A DNA stretch of 64,000 nt from Lamellibrachia columna (taxonomy: Eukaryota; Annelida; Polychaeta; Sabellida; Siboglinidae). The notes under the pieces are model-generated. The model saw only the letters and a program-made list of their open reading frames with translations. It made no database searches and had not been told where the DNA came from. Below are positions 11,750 through 24,510 of the stretch, piece by piece. Numbering within the stretch: the first letter of the stretch is position 1; each line of letters opens with the position of its first letter. Where the stretch lies: NCBI GenBank assembly GCA_963662155.1, contig OY759263.1, forward strand, positions 44,352,002 through 44,416,001. The letters run 5' to 3'. The position numbers and the translations under genes are program-made.

Positions 11750-12500
11750 CATGCACCACCTGCCACATGTAAATAGCCCATCACAGACAGTGCATTGCAC
11801 CACTTGTCACATGTATAACTACTGCACAGACAGTGCATTGCACCGCTTGCCACATGTACATCTAGTGCACAGACAGTGCACTGCACTGCTTGCCACATGT
11901 ACATCTACTGCACAGACAGTGCATTGCACCGCTTGCCACATGTACATCTAGTGCACAGACAGTGTGCTGCACCGCTTGCCACATGTACAACTACTGCACA
12001 GACAGTGCACTGCACCACTTGCCACAGATAGTGCACTGCACCACTTGCTACATGTACAACTACTGCACAGAGAGTGCATTGCACCGCTAGCCACATGTAC
12101 AACTACTGCACAGACAGTGCACTGCACCACTTGCTACATGTACAATACTGCACAGAGAGTGCATTGCACCGCTTGCCACATGTACAACTACTGCACAGAC
12201 AGTGCACTGCACCACTTGTACATCTACTCCACCGACAGTGCATTGCACCACTTGCCACGTGTACAACTACTGTACAGACAATGCACTGCACCACTTTCTA
12301 CATGTACAAATACTGCACAGACAGTGCACTGCACCACTTACTACATGTACATCCAGTGTACAAACAGTACACTGCACTACTTGCGACATGTACATACAGT
12401 GCACAGACAGTGCATCACATGTACAACCAACTGCATTGCTTTGACAGTGCATTGCACCAAGTCACCACATGTACATTCAGTGCACTGACAGTGCATTACA
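11750..12500. repeat. 43-bp tandem minisatellite
   Basis: About 16 diverged copies with a 43-bp period, each containing GCACAGACAGTGC, TTGCACC and CTTGCCACATGTACA. The motif CAGTGCACTGCA is self-complementary and recurs, so single strands can fold back. Many overlapping frames on both strands with Cys/His/Thr-rich repeats are artefacts of the array. Confidence 0.95.
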
Positions 12501-14045
12501 CCACCACAATGTATACAACCAGTGCATCACAAGTCAACATGTATTCAGTGTACTGCTGGGCCATAATGCCACCCACCATATACAGTATAAATATAAGCAG
12601 TGCATCTTAGGATGTATATTCCAAATAATACCAGGGCTAACAGTAGCTCTGTGGGTCCACGACAGGTTACACATTTACCCCCTGTGTGGGATCTTTTACT
12701 TCCCCTGGCATAGACACCAGGTAAAAGGGACCAACGGCTTCTAGCGTCTCTTCTGAAAGACACAGGAAATGTGGGGTGAATGAAATTGTGTGAATTCATG
12801 AAAAGTTTTGAAACGGATGACTCAAAGTCAAACCCCAGTCCTCTTTATTGAGTCTGGTGCCTTAACCCGGAATCTATTATGCGCCACATTGCCACTCGCC
12901 AGTACTATAATGCCCTCCAACAAATTTTACCCCAGCACATGCAGTGAGTCTCATTAGTGCGAGTGACCCCCTCAAAATGGGAAGGAATAAGAATGTTGGA
13001 TGTGGAATGCGAGATTCCATTATTAACTTCTGTCTGTTTCCGTGAAACAATATTAGAAATGCTTTTTTAAATACTACAGAATGCAGTAACAGTACTTTCG
13101 TTATGCCATAAAAAATCCTTTAAATTATCACAATAAATTACCCAATAATGTGTGCAAATGTTGAAAAAGTCAGCCAATTAAAACAATATAGTTACTAGTA
13201 TTTTTAGCGATTGCTAATCAAGAATTATTTCACATGGCTGGTGTAACAATATTTCTTCAGTTACTGAATTTAATTTGTAGGTATTGGTATTAACAACTGC
13301 TTGTATGCAAACGCCATCACGTGGATCAGGATTCCAGCCGGTCACGTCAATCACGAATATTGCTTAGGGGTTTGTAAGTATAAAAGAATTCCAATAAAAA
13401 AACCAATGTGGGTAGGTTGGTGGGTCAGTGGTCCACTTGGATCATCACACAAAAATTGGAAAGGTATGTTTAGTTTTTTTTCATGGTTGACATTTTTTAA
13501 TTGTTAGTTTTATTCAAACTATGTCGGCCACTCATGGATTTAGATACATCATGACACGTAACCTTAACCGAAGACCCTTGTTCTACACAATGATGACATA
13601 TTTTATTGTCATAGCTTCTAAAACTTCAAGAGAAACATACTCTTGAGTGCTAAATAAGCGTCCTGAGTAAGTATCCATAGTGATTTTAAATTGTTAAACA
13701 TAATACTCTCATTACTCTGCAATGTTTGGAAGACAGACACACTCAACTCATATATGCTCAAAGCATGGCAGTGTTTGAAATTTACGCCTTTGAGTCGGCA
13801 TCCGACAATTCAAAATGCTTCAGGCCAATTCAGCAAGTTATCAGCCCCACCCCCTGGCCATGGCTGGGCAGGACTGTGTTATTACTACCAGTGATGTACA
13901 TTATAGTACTTACTACTAAGTCAACATAAAATGCAGTTGCAAGTTGTGGCAAACTACTTTGTCCTTGCCTGCGAATAATCGCTGCTCCAGGCGGAGTTGG
14001 TTGCATTTGTGCCAGTGTCATATGGTATTTTGACCCGCGGGTCAG
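12501..14045. other. No supported gene; diverged repeat debris
   Basis: 12640-12790 resembles other dispersed repeats in style but cannot be classified. 13850-13980 is a diverged partial copy of 14072-14175 (both contain GGCCATGGCTGGG, GTACTTACTA and GTGGCAAACTACTTT), consistent with a second, truncated copy of the adjacent hAT-like element. 14024-14051 contains a 13-bp inverted repeat (GGTATTTTGACCC/GGGTCAGAATACC). Confidence 0.45.
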
Positions 14046-14051
14046 AATACC

Positions 14052-14857
14052 CAGTGTTCGAAATTAAGGCCATGGCTGGGTCTGACTGCATTAGTGATGC
14101 ACATTACAGTACTTACTAATCTATGCTGATTCGATACAAAATACAATTGTGGCAAACTACTTTTTCCTTGCCAATGACAGATCGCACATGCAAGGGAAAC
14201 CCCTAGTATTTGTAACAGGGATGCCTATCGGATGATTCACATTTAATGACGTCAGTATCTTGGGAATACCAGGGAAACATCAAAGTAAAGATGGCGGATG
14301 AAGTTGCAAGTATCCTAGAGTTAGAAAATTGTTGAGGGATATTACGCAATTTACTTCATACTGATGATACTAATAATTAAGGAGGCAGACAATCCAATTG
14401 ACAATATAATGTGCCAAGACATTCTGATTAATTATAATGTGATATTTGGCTGTGAAAATGAACATTGGAGGCTTCGATTTGGAGTGAATTGAGAATGGTA
14501 TATATTTTTGCCCCGTGCCAGGCCCATGGAAGTGGCAGTGTGCGCGAAACATAATGTTACTTTCAATAATTGTAACTGTTTCGCAAGTAAAGTTCACATT
14601 GAAATGTTTATTAAATTCATTACTTTATTGGTCTGCTAGTTATAAGAAATGAACGACAATATTTGGTATTGTTTATATTTACTGAATTATTATTTATTCT
14701 AATTTAAAGCACTGTCTGTTTTAGTTTTATGCACAGAAAATTTGCTTTATTACATATACATATAATTTATACAATTTGTGGGGCCAGTTCAAACTCACTT
14801 GGGCCAGTAAAAAAAAATCTGGGCCAGTTAATTTTTTGGTGCTAATTTCAGACACTG
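14052..14857. mobile_element. Non-autonomous hAT-like element, 5-bp TSD (806 bp)
   Basis: Left end CAGTGTTCGAAATTAAGGCC and right end GGTGCTAATTTCAGACACTG are inverted with a few mismatches. The pentamer AATAC occurs directly outside both ends (14046-14050, with one extra C next to the left end, and 14858-14862). CAG-type ends with 5-bp duplications are known for the hAT5 branch of hAT. No transposase frame. The interior includes AAAGATGGCGGATGAAG at 14287, which resembles a YY1/TISU promoter motif but is not followed by a supportable gene. Confidence 0.6.
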
Positions 14858-14862
14858 AATAC

Positions 14863-15542
14863 TATATAGTATATCGACCTTGGGTCACTTTGCCGCAGGT
14901 TTTCCCACATAGGAAAGGGAACCCCCTCCCAATTCATTTAAATTACTAGAATAGTTTAGCTTTCATGTTGCAAGGTTATGCAACACGTCACCCCTAACAA
15001 TTTCAGATGAAAGAAGTAATACATCCACAATTTTTTTTATATGATTTGTGACTTAAATTAAAATGATTGCTCCTCTTTAGGATTAAACATTTCCCATATA
15101 ATGTACAGTGTATTCTAAATTAATATTTAAAAATTAACAGTTAATCTTTCAGAGAAGGGTAGGTATATCAATAACACACAAGATAATTTTGAACATGTTT
15201 TAGGAGTTTAACTTTAATACATACATAACCGTTCATTAGCACAACCAAGTGTATGTTGTAGTATATATCTTTATGACATTCAAAGTGCAGTATATGCATG
15301 AATTAGTAGAATATCAATTAAAGAAATAAAAAATCATGATAACCAGTGTTTGTACTGGAGTATGCCCTGGGGAAATGACACAGGACCCGGGTCATTTCCC
15401 CATGGAACTGTATACCATGGGGAAATAACCCCCCAGGGTAACCATCATATACAAGTGCAGAACTCTATTATCAGGTTGAATTCATTATAAATATTGCCTT
15501 TTAATAATATAAAGTGGATTTGATCAATAAACTTCACTATAA
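14863..15542. other. AT-rich stretch, short palindromic block
   Basis: Mostly AT-rich with no gene. Near 15368-15435 a GC-richer block has self-complementary parts (CCTGGGGAAATGACACAGG, GGTCATTTCCCCATGG, CCATGGGGAAATAACC), probably debris of a palindromic repeat. Confidence 0.4.
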
Positions 15543-15547
15543 GTTCT

Positions 15548-15784
15548 CAGGCCTTAAAATTTACAGTGGCCCATTGGGCCAGTAGGTATGAAAACTTGCT
15601 GGCCCCACAAAGAAGTTACTAGACCAAAATCGTACGTGGATGTAAATTTATTAAAACACATACAATTGTTTTTGCATTACAAGTTGAAGTATGTGAATTT
15701 GGCCGTTATTTCTTTCCTCCCGAACTGGCTTGACAGCCTAAAAGAGGCACCGGGCCAGCGGGCCATTGTTAATGTCAAGGCCTG
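15548..15784. mobile_element. Short hAT-like MITE, 5-bp TSD (237 bp)
   Basis: Left end CAGGCCTTAAAATTTACAGT and right end TGTTAATGTCAAGGCCTG are inverted over about 35-40 bp with mismatches. GTTCT flanks both sides (15543-15547, 15785-15789). Size, ends and 5-bp duplication fit a hAT5-type MITE. GGGCCAG motifs are shared with the 14052-14857 element, suggesting related families. Confidence 0.6.
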
Positions 15785-15789
15785 GTTCT

Positions 15790-16205
15790 ACTCTACCTAC
15801 ACATACGAATGACTATTAGTCATTTCCCTATGGCACAGTATCTTGACCCAGACCCTGTCACGGCATGGTATCTTGACCCAGGTCTAGTACTTTAAATGAA
15901 CTGGGGGTTATTGTCCCACAGACTATCATTTTGAGTATTCTGACCCCCAGGTAGCTTTAAATTCAGGTCCAAATACAATGAAACTGGCAAAAAAAAATTT
16001 TTTACCATGGTAAAGCTGGAAAAAACTGCCCAAAATTGAGGCAATGTGGATAAAATGCTGCTCAAAACTTACCAATGCCATTTAGCATAAGGGCTGGGTC
16101 CCAGATAAAGAAAATCACATGCTCAAACAAATATTTGTGGTAAGGATATGCCACAAAAACATAAAAAAAACAATAAAAAATGTAATGAAAGTGTACATAG
16201 CTTAC
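15790..16205. other. Start of DGKQ intron 2; no other feature
   Basis: Lies 3' of DGKQ-like coding exon 2 on the minus strand. Contains repeated GTATCTTGACCCAG motifs (15838-15890) and AT-rich DNA. No next exon recognised. Confidence 0.4.
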
Positions 16206-19091
16206 CTTGACGAGATTGGCAGCAATACTAGAGCATGGAGACACAACTGTCTTCAAACACCGGTCATGCACGACAAAATTACACACTGCAAATGAAACAG
16301 AGAACTGTTGGTGTTCAAGAAAACAGGAAAGGCACTGGCAGTGAATTGTCCAAATTCCTGATTTATTTTAAAACATTGGTGATATGAATTCCTCAATACA
16401 CACTGAGATAATTAGTGTTTGATTTACTTAAATTATGTTTTATAATGTTTGTAACATAAATTTCAGAGTGCTGTACTATTTTGGAAACATTCAGTCTCTG
16501 GTAATTTAAGATCAAAATGTTTTCCTAGTAAACCACTGGCTTGATATTCTTAATTATAGTTGCAAATGGTTATGTTTTAGTAACTCTTATATGTGCACAG
16601 GCCCAAAACCATGACTTTTGTTTCCCTTTAAACATCTGAAGCATAAAAACATATTTCATACAAGCAGACTGTATTTTATTAACACTACAAATTATCTTGG
16701 TCATAATAATTTAGCAAATTATGTCTATACATATATTATAAATGATATAATCTGAATGCGTAATATAAACAAAACAAGTGTGGAAAACAGATTATTTTCA
16801 TCTAGATGTACATCTACTGTGCTATTTAAGGCAAGCTAGACAGCATTGGTTAACTGTCAGATTTGTTGTTGCAGGTTTTTATGAACTCTTTATCAACTTG
16901 CCACTGTCAAAAGTATACTTGTGATTTAAAATGTTTTTAACTTTAAAATCATAACATTAAAGCAGTTGTTGTTAATAATATTCATCCAAGTTACCGAAGC
17001 CAATTTCACATGTCCTCCTTAAATAATATTTAAAAAATCTTAACTGGATGTTAACAAGTATTTTGTGAAATACATCCAATTTCAGGGTTGAAAAAATCAT
17101 GATTTTTGTATAAAAAAATCGGATTTTTTAAATTTAAATCGGATTATTTGATTTTTTTTAAATCTGGTATATGGATATTTATATAGATGTTTAAATTTGT
17201 AAACTCTTTCAAACATATTATATTCAAATCGATTTGGGTTCTTGTCTTAACAGAGGGTACATGATTTTTGCTTATATAAAGACGTTAGACAATGTCCACA
17301 AGGCCTCACCCCCTGTAGTTGCATAATCTGTCTTGGAAAGAAAAACATGCTGTGTGTCTGACACTGTCTGTGGCTGTAGCAGTGGTAATTATTGTTTGCC
17401 TATAGGGTGGATTAGCACCTGTCCAGGGCTCTGTGTACTCTAAGGGTCTCTAACCAGAATACAAACTGGTACAGTATTAAACAACCGAGTCAACATACTG
17501 AATTGGTAACAACTAGCACAAGTAGACTTTAACTCAGGGCTTCTGTATTGAAAAGATACTTCCTCTGAAAGACAAGTTTGTATGGCTTCACTGCATTCAG
17601 AAAGGGAATAGCTCAAACATACACAATGTCATAAAATATTTGACTATCAGGCTATCTTGTGACAATACAGCTACACAAGTGTATGCACTTTGTGTTTTGT
17701 ATTAAAAACACACAAAACTTTGTTGATCTCGATGCTTGTAAACAATTGTGTTAAATTCATATAAATCAGAGATTAAAAACATTGGAAGTAAAAAAAATCA
17801 TAAATCAATGATTTTTTTGTTGAGCGATTTAAATCATGATTTAAATCAATGATTTAAATCAAATGATTTAAATCAAACAACCCTGTCCAATTTAGTAGTT
17901 GCTATCATGTTATCCTTATGAATAACTGCTGTTTTGAAGCAAAACAAGGCTCAATCAAAATACGGCTGTGTGCAATAACGAACGTAATTTTTTGGCACAC
18001 TAGTTGCTTATTTAACAAGATTGCCATCAAACACCAGATGGCAAGTGGACAAGGAAGCCATTGGCTTATTGAAAGTCAACATTTGCATTTGATAAGGGGC
18101 TTTTTATGACTGTAAAATGTATTTCATGATTAACTAGCATACACAAGTGTTAAGATTACAAATAAATTAGTAAATAAGTTATGGGACAATAAATAAGAAT
18201 TCCTCAACAGCTGTCATTTGAGTTTGTATGCAAAAACTCTTGCACTAAATTTCTAACTAAGATGGTCACATGAAAGTAACTAACATAAGTGGGATTCATA
18301 TTAAGGACTTGTAGGTGTATTGTTTTATATAAAATCGGCATATTACTGGATATGTCCTACTCAATGCCCTGAGAAAGCAACTGAAGAACTAGAGTAGAGC
18401 TAGAGGCTGCTGGTGGCCTGCGTACCAACACGACTGACTGTTTTATTTATCATGTATTTTAGCACAAAAGTAAACACGACACAGGCTGTGAAAACCGTTG
18501 AGCTTTGTAGGTGACAGGGGACGACTTATCCGCATTTAGGTATTTTAATAATCATACATTAAAACGAATATGTGTTAGCGGAAGCTGGCGATCTGCTACC
18601 GGGAAAATGGATGCTGAAAAATGCCGGCCGCTGCCTTCGTCCGAAAACAAACGTCATCTCGGCAAAATGCCGCCAGTGAACGCAGCGGCACGGATGAGAA
18701 ATATTGCGGATTAAAATAATTACGGACGCACGCAATTAATGCGTGAATTTTCGGTTGGGCGGCATTTTTAGGCGAAATACCGGCCGAATAATTATGATAA
18801 ACTGTCGATAGTACGACGGCGTAATGATGAAAACTATGCGCGGCGACGTCTGACGGCGCTCGTGGAAACTACGTCGGACATTATGGGTGGGTCATGTCGA
18901 AAATCCGATTTACCTTCGCATACATATCCCTGCCCTATAAGCCCCCAGAGCATGTCGGTGCAGTGATGGCAGTACGTTGGTTTATGAAACGTCTTTTTCA
19001 AGAAGTAATGCCCGTGACCTTGCTCGTATTCGAGCGATTCTGGCGGGGCATCTTCGTGACAGCTCTCCGTAGCAGCCCAAGCCGCTGCCAT
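16206..19091 (-). CDS. DGKQ: Diacylglycerol kinase theta-like, first two coding exons (5' part of gene)
   Basis: Two exons are supported on the minus strand: 19091-18914 (start ATG, 59 codons plus one base, donor G|GTAAAT) and 16285-16206 (acceptor TTTGCAG, donor AAG|GTAAGC). Joined in phase 1 they restore a complete C1 domain with spacing H28-X12-C-X2-C-X13-C-X2-C-X4-H-X2-C-X7-C. Key segments are KKTFHKPTYCHHC and EVCNFVVHDRC, closest in my memory to the first C1 domain of DGK theta, where it also starts near the N terminus. The family phosphorylates diacylglycerol to phosphatidic acid, and C1 domains act in membrane or lipid binding. The remaining C1, PH/RA and kinase exons are not recognised, so intron 2 exceeds 16 kb or runs off the window. 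The first intron contains a hAT element and a LINE fragment. Another C1-domain protein is possible but less likely. Confidence 0.82.
17083..17885. mobile_element. Non-autonomous hAT transposon with perfect 8-bp TSD (803 bp)
   Basis: Left end CAGGGTTG and right end CAACCCTG are inverted, and the element is flanked by identical octamers TCCAATTT (17075-17082 and 17886-17893). This combination is diagnostic for hAT. Both subterminal regions contain repeated palindromic GATTTAAATC/AAATCATGATTT motifs, typical transposase-binding-type repeats. No transposase is encoded. It sits in intron 1 of the DGKQ-like gene. Confidence 0.9.
18010..18105 (-). mobile_element. 3'-end fragment of CR1-like LINE family A
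   Basis: Contains, in reverse orientation, the conserved 3' tail of the LINEs at 52590-54556 and 58930-61640 (AACAAGATTGCCATC, AGATGGCAAGTGGACAAGG, AAGCCATTGGCTTATTGA). Only about 90 bp remain, a strongly 5'-truncated insertion in intron 1 of the DGKQ-like gene. Confidence 0.8.
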
Positions 19092-19460
19092 AATTTGCAA
19101 TGACGATGCTATCGAGATGTGCCAGGCCGGGCCACCAAAACAGATCGAAATTACACGTCGCGATCGGCTTATTCCATTCGTGCGTTGTCTGTGTCCGCCA
19201 GTGGAGATGTGTCGCAAAGCATTGCCGTCCTATTGGGGCCGGCTTTCCAAGCTGCCGGTCAGCTGCGAGGGTTTTTACCGGCCAAATTATCCATAACGAT
19301 GCGGAAAGGCAACAGACCCGAGTTGCGGAAATGAATGAAAGCGCCACCAGAGCGAGGCTGGCCGAGTTGTTGTACGCTGTCGCCACCGTTCGGGAAGCTG
19401 AGTAACTGTTTCTGGGAATTTCGCGGAATTCGTGCTGTGACGTCGATGTATCAAAATCCG
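19092..19460 (-). promoter_or_regulatory. Probable 5' UTR / promoter region of DGKQ-like gene
   Basis: The sequence immediately upstream of the predicted start codon, together with 18500-19091, is clearly richer in CpG and GC than the neighbouring AT-rich DNA, as at invertebrate housekeeping-type promoters. No TATA box or defined factor site stands out, so the transcription start is not placed. Overlapping frames on both strands here (for example 18982-19680 minus) are non-coding shadows. Confidence 0.4.
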
Positions 19461-19961
19461 TTTCTGTAATGTTTATGTAATCCGCTAACAACTCAGGTAT
19501 ACATATGACAGACTTGTTAACTAATACAAATGCACGTTTGAATGTTGAACATTTGAATGCATGAATGCTGAACGTTTTCAATGCATTTTGCATTTGAATG
19601 CGTACGTACGTGTAGCCTATCCTTAGCATTTGTATTTTAATGCGGCCTCCAAACATCTGATTTTTTAAGTGCCAATTCAAATGCAGACGTAATTGTTTGA
19701 ATAATTAGTATTGTTAGATTCTGCACCTGTGTGCCCACATTATATGCAACAAAAACATTTGCATCTGCATGCGATCCTGGGAAATTGCATTTACAGAAAT
19801 TTAAACATTTGCGCTTGCCCTCAAATGCGTTTGTATGAATGTGTAAACAAGCCTGGTGTGTAATGAAAAAATTATATCATATAAATCCGGCCTTACAATT
19901 GGTGGAAGGTAGGAGGTTGGCCTCCAAAATTGGTGGAAGGTGGGATTGGCGGGAGGTAGAA

Positions 19962-20285
19962 AGGTACTTACTTACTTAATCCTCTTCGTGCATACTGGCG
20001 CATAAGGCAGTAACAATACTCCTCCACTTTTGTCGGTATGCAGCTTGTTTGGCAGCCTCGCCCCAGCTGAGGGGCATTTTCCGTAATTCCCCCTCCACAG
20101 TTCTCCTCCAGGTTGTTTCTAGTCGTCCTCGTTTTTCTTTTCCTTCGGAGGTCCACCTCAAGGCTATTTCGGCTACACTGCCTTCATCCTTTCACAAAAT
20201 GTGGCTCATCCATTTCCATCTTCTTGTGGTGATCAAGTCATCCATCTTAATTTGTGCAGTTAGTTTCAGAAGTTCTTTGTTGGAA
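19962..20285 (-). mobile_element. 5'-truncated LINE, RT C-terminal end
   Basis: The minus strand encodes the recognisable C-terminal tail of a non-LTR retrotransposon: a RRWKWMSHIL-like segment, then ALRWTSEGKEKRGRLETTWR, RTVEGELRK, a SWGEAAKQA stretch and RQKWRSIVTALCAS, ending near a stop. These motifs are common at the ends of such LINE ORFs. Its truncated 5' end abuts a long (GT)n tract. It is a decayed fragment, not a host gene. Confidence 0.75.
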
Positions 20286-20287
20286 AT

Positions 20288-20513
<226 letters not shown>

Positions 20514-20709
20514 TCACTTACGTACAATAACTCGTAGTCGAGTAAGATGACCACGAGTCGTTGTGAAGGTGGCGATGATAATGTAGGAGGTATTTGTCAA
20601 TTCTGACCCCCCCCCACCCACCACCTCCACCCAAAAAAAAAACAGATTGGAGGATGCGAGTCACGAAACCCCTAACGTACGACGGAGACTTACATGTTAT
20701 ATCTTATCA

Positions 20710-21695
<986 letters not shown>

Positions 21696-22194
21696 ATTTG
21701 GTGAAGTGTTAAGCAAGTGTCGGGTAAGAAGTTTTAAAGGATTTCTATGTGTTTTGTGGATTTTGAGAACATTGGTAATTTAGAATTGATACAACCGTTG
21801 GAACAATTACATGACAATATAACATATAAGTATGTTGGGAAGCAGACAGTTCGGAACAAACTGTGGAGATAAGAGCAGCATAATTTATTATGGAAGAGGA
21901 ACACCAAGGAACATAGGACGAAAATGCAAAACACGGGTCTTGCTGCTCATACATATTGTATGTACAAGACAGTGTGGAGGTAACGTTGGACTTATAGGGA
22001 AGAGAGGCAGTGACGTGGTAATGTAATTGATGAATCAGAACTGGTAATTTTCCTCTTACTAGTATAATGATGTTTTTGACGACCTTGCATTCGTCAAGTT
22101 CGAACTGCTTCAGCCAACTTACGGACGTTGTCGGTGTGCATGGCACTTTCTCTGTCTGCGACAGGTGATATGCCGCTACACAAGACAACCATGA
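21696..22194. other. No recognised feature
   Basis: Unrecognised sequence between the tetranucleotide repeat and a LINE remnant. A 147-codon minus frame (21745-22188) has no motif I recognise. Confidence 0.4.
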
Positions 22195-22450
22195 AGAACT
22201 TCTAACTACGATGAGAAGATGTAAATTGCAATGGCTTGATCATGTCGTGAAATATACACGGCTCTCGAAAACAATTATGCAAGGCACAGTGAATGGAGGG
22301 CGTAAAAGAAGAGATGGGTTGACAACATCAATGAATCAAGGGCGGGGCTTCGCAGAGAGCATGGAGTCGACGAGGGATCGGGTGAAGTGGAGAAAAATAT
22401 TCGCAAAACATATTATACTGAAGTGGTGCTCCATCGACAGCCTATCAGGG
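22195..22450 (+). mobile_element. LINE remnant, RT C-terminal tail
   Basis: The plus strand encodes RRCKLQWLDHV, then LSKTIMQGTVNGGRKRR, an FAESMEST segment and RDRVKWRKIFAKH. This is the pattern of the C-terminal end of the LINE type at 23520-24510 (RRKLQWFGH, EILQGAVKGGRKRGR). It is short and 5' truncated, with probable frameshifts. Confidence 0.7.
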
Positions 22451-22998
22451 AATAGTTGGAGACAAATAGCAGCAACAGGCGGATGTGCAATATAAGATGT
22501 CGAATTCTTTCTTACACTCCCATAGCATAAATATCGATTCATCTGGCCTTGTGAGCTACATGGTGAACTGCTTCTTATTCAATTTGTTTATCCTGTCCAA
22601 ATCTTGTTGCGAAATTGACGTGTATTTCGTTCGCCCGCTGCTGTCGCCGTTCCGAATACATCCGTAACGTCAATCTCCCATCCTTGTCGTGGCTTGCCTC
22701 TGGTTATTTTCCGTGTTCGTAAGAGCCGTATTCAACACGACCGACGCATGCCAATGGCGTAATGCAGTAACCATATTTGGATACTATGCGATCCAGGACG
22801 GTACCGATCGAATATGTTCGTGAGAGATACACGTATACCATTCAGCGACGCAATGCGATGGAGAACTCTTGTTTCACTTCTTCTACATTGGAATAGGCCA
22901 GGCATGCTTCGAGACTGCTGACATTGCACCTTGGTCTCGAGTCGCTTGGTAGATGAACGTCGACTCGTGCAATTTCCGGTCCTAATCTTTTAGCGGTC
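22451..22998. other. No recognised feature
   Basis: No gene or transposon boundary could be supported; short frames on both strands lack recognisable motifs. Confidence 0.35.
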
Positions 22999-23250
22999 TA
23001 ACCCGATGTAATCTAGTCCTGTGGTTCTATGAAGTAACCAGATGTCATCTAGTCCTGTGGTTCTATGAAGTAACCCGATGTCATCTAGTCCTGTGGTTCT
23101 ATGAAGTAACCAGATGTCATCTAGTCCTGTGGTTCTATGAAGTAACCCGATGTCATCTTATCCTGTGGTTCTATGAAGTAACCCGATGTCATCTAGTCGT
23201 GTGGTTCTATGAAGTAACCCAATGTCATCTAGTCCTGTGGTTCTACGAAG
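22999..23250. repeat. 36-bp tandem repeat, 7 copies
   Basis: Seven exact-length 36-bp units starting at 22999, 23035, 23071, 23107, 23143, 23179 and 23215, each containing GATGTCATCTAGTCCTGTGG and TTCTATGAAG with few substitutions. Confidence 0.97.
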
Positions 23251-23519
23251 TATGATTGCATCCACGGCACTGGTTTCCTCACGCCTACACGTGGAATTTG
23301 TAGGCTTTTCAGCATAGCGGCCGGATATCGTGGAGTCATTCCGTTCACACCACGACACGACACGTTAAAGATAATCTTGAATTATGTCTTCGAGTCAGTT
23401 GACAGCTCGTGCAACTCCCGGTGTCGTGCAAAAAAAAATTGTCCGCCGTCAAATATTAGTAGTCATCAATGTATTGATAACATAAACATATTATAGCTAC
23501 AATAATATAACATTGACGA

Positions 23520-24510
23520 AGGACTAGTGACACTACTCGAATCGCTGTATGGACCATCAGCGAGTGCAGTGTTACACGAAGGAGAAGTTGGACAATCATT
23601 TCGAACATCAGGCGGAGTACGCCATGGATGCCTTTTGTACTGTTCAACCTATACATTGAAAAGAAAGAATGCAAGAAGCTCTACACAACTTCAATGGCAC
23701 GATATCGATAAACGGAAGAGAAATCAGCAACCTCCGATTCAGAGGAGCTACAAGAACTTACAACAGCACTGGAAAGGAGAGCGCATGCTTACGGAATGGA
23801 AATAAGTGCAGAAAAGAGCAAGATTATGGTGAACAGCAGAATAGCGCCAAGAAGTACTTTAGTAATGAATGGAGAACGCCTCGAAGAAGTAAAATCATTG
23901 AAGTACCTCGGGTCGATCATCTCCTCTGAGGGAGACTCCACAGAGGAAATACGCACACGGATAAACCTGGCAACATCAGCGATAGCAAAACTCAAGAAGA
24001 TATGGAGCAACAACAACATCAAAATGGCAACAAAGATACGACTCTATAAAAGCCTGGTTGTGTCAGTGCTGACCTACGGATGCGAAAGCTGGACTCTGAA
24101 AGCCGAGTCCGAAAGAAGAATAGCCGCATTTGAGATGAACTTTTTTAGAAGGATCCTGAACATTTCTTACACAGACCACATAACAAATATATCAGTAATG
24201 CAAGCCATCACCGGAGCCGCAGGACCACAAGAACCGCTTTTGGCCACAGTAAAACGCCGAAAACTCCAATGGTTCGGTCATACAACCATACACAACACAC
24301 TTGCCAAAGAAATACTACAAGGCGCGGTCAAAGGCGGCAGAAAACGAGGAAGACTACAAAAAAATGTACGTGGACAACATTCGAGAGTGGACGGGTCTAG
24401 AGCCACAGGAGTTATGCGATGCTGCTCACAACCGTCCCAGATGGAGAAAGACCTCTGTGGAAGCCTCCACCCGTACGATCGGCCCGGTCAAGGGATGAAT
24501 GAATATATAC
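23520..24510 (+). mobile_element. Decayed LINE reverse transcriptase (5' truncated, internally deleted)
   Basis: The plus strand carries remnants of an endonuclease/RT LINE in shifting frames. They comprise an upstream RT segment (VRHGCLL then an abrupt jump), EKERMQEALHNFN-type sequence, then a 261-codon frame from 23796. That frame has EKSKIMVNS, LKYLGSIISSEGD, LTYGCESWTLKAESERRI, RRILNISYTDH and the tail RRKLQWFGH...EILQGAVKGGRKRGR. The catalytic A-to-C region is missing or frameshifted, so it is non-functional. Clade is uncertain (RTE- or Jockey-like tail). Confidence 0.85.

Noticed and set aside
11751..12610. Overlapping frames of up to 178 codons across the 43-bp minisatellite
   Set aside because: Repeat-driven; 43 is not a multiple of three, so frames rotate, and frames exist on both strands.
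14284..14330. AAGATGGCGGATGAAG as a gene start
   Set aside because: The frame closes after about 14 codons and lies inside a hAT-like element; no good donor follows in a convincing position.
18982..19680. 232-codon minus-strand frame overlapping the DGKQ first exon
   Set aside because: It is in a different frame from the C1-encoding sequence and shows no recognisable motif; the DGKQ frame explains the region better.
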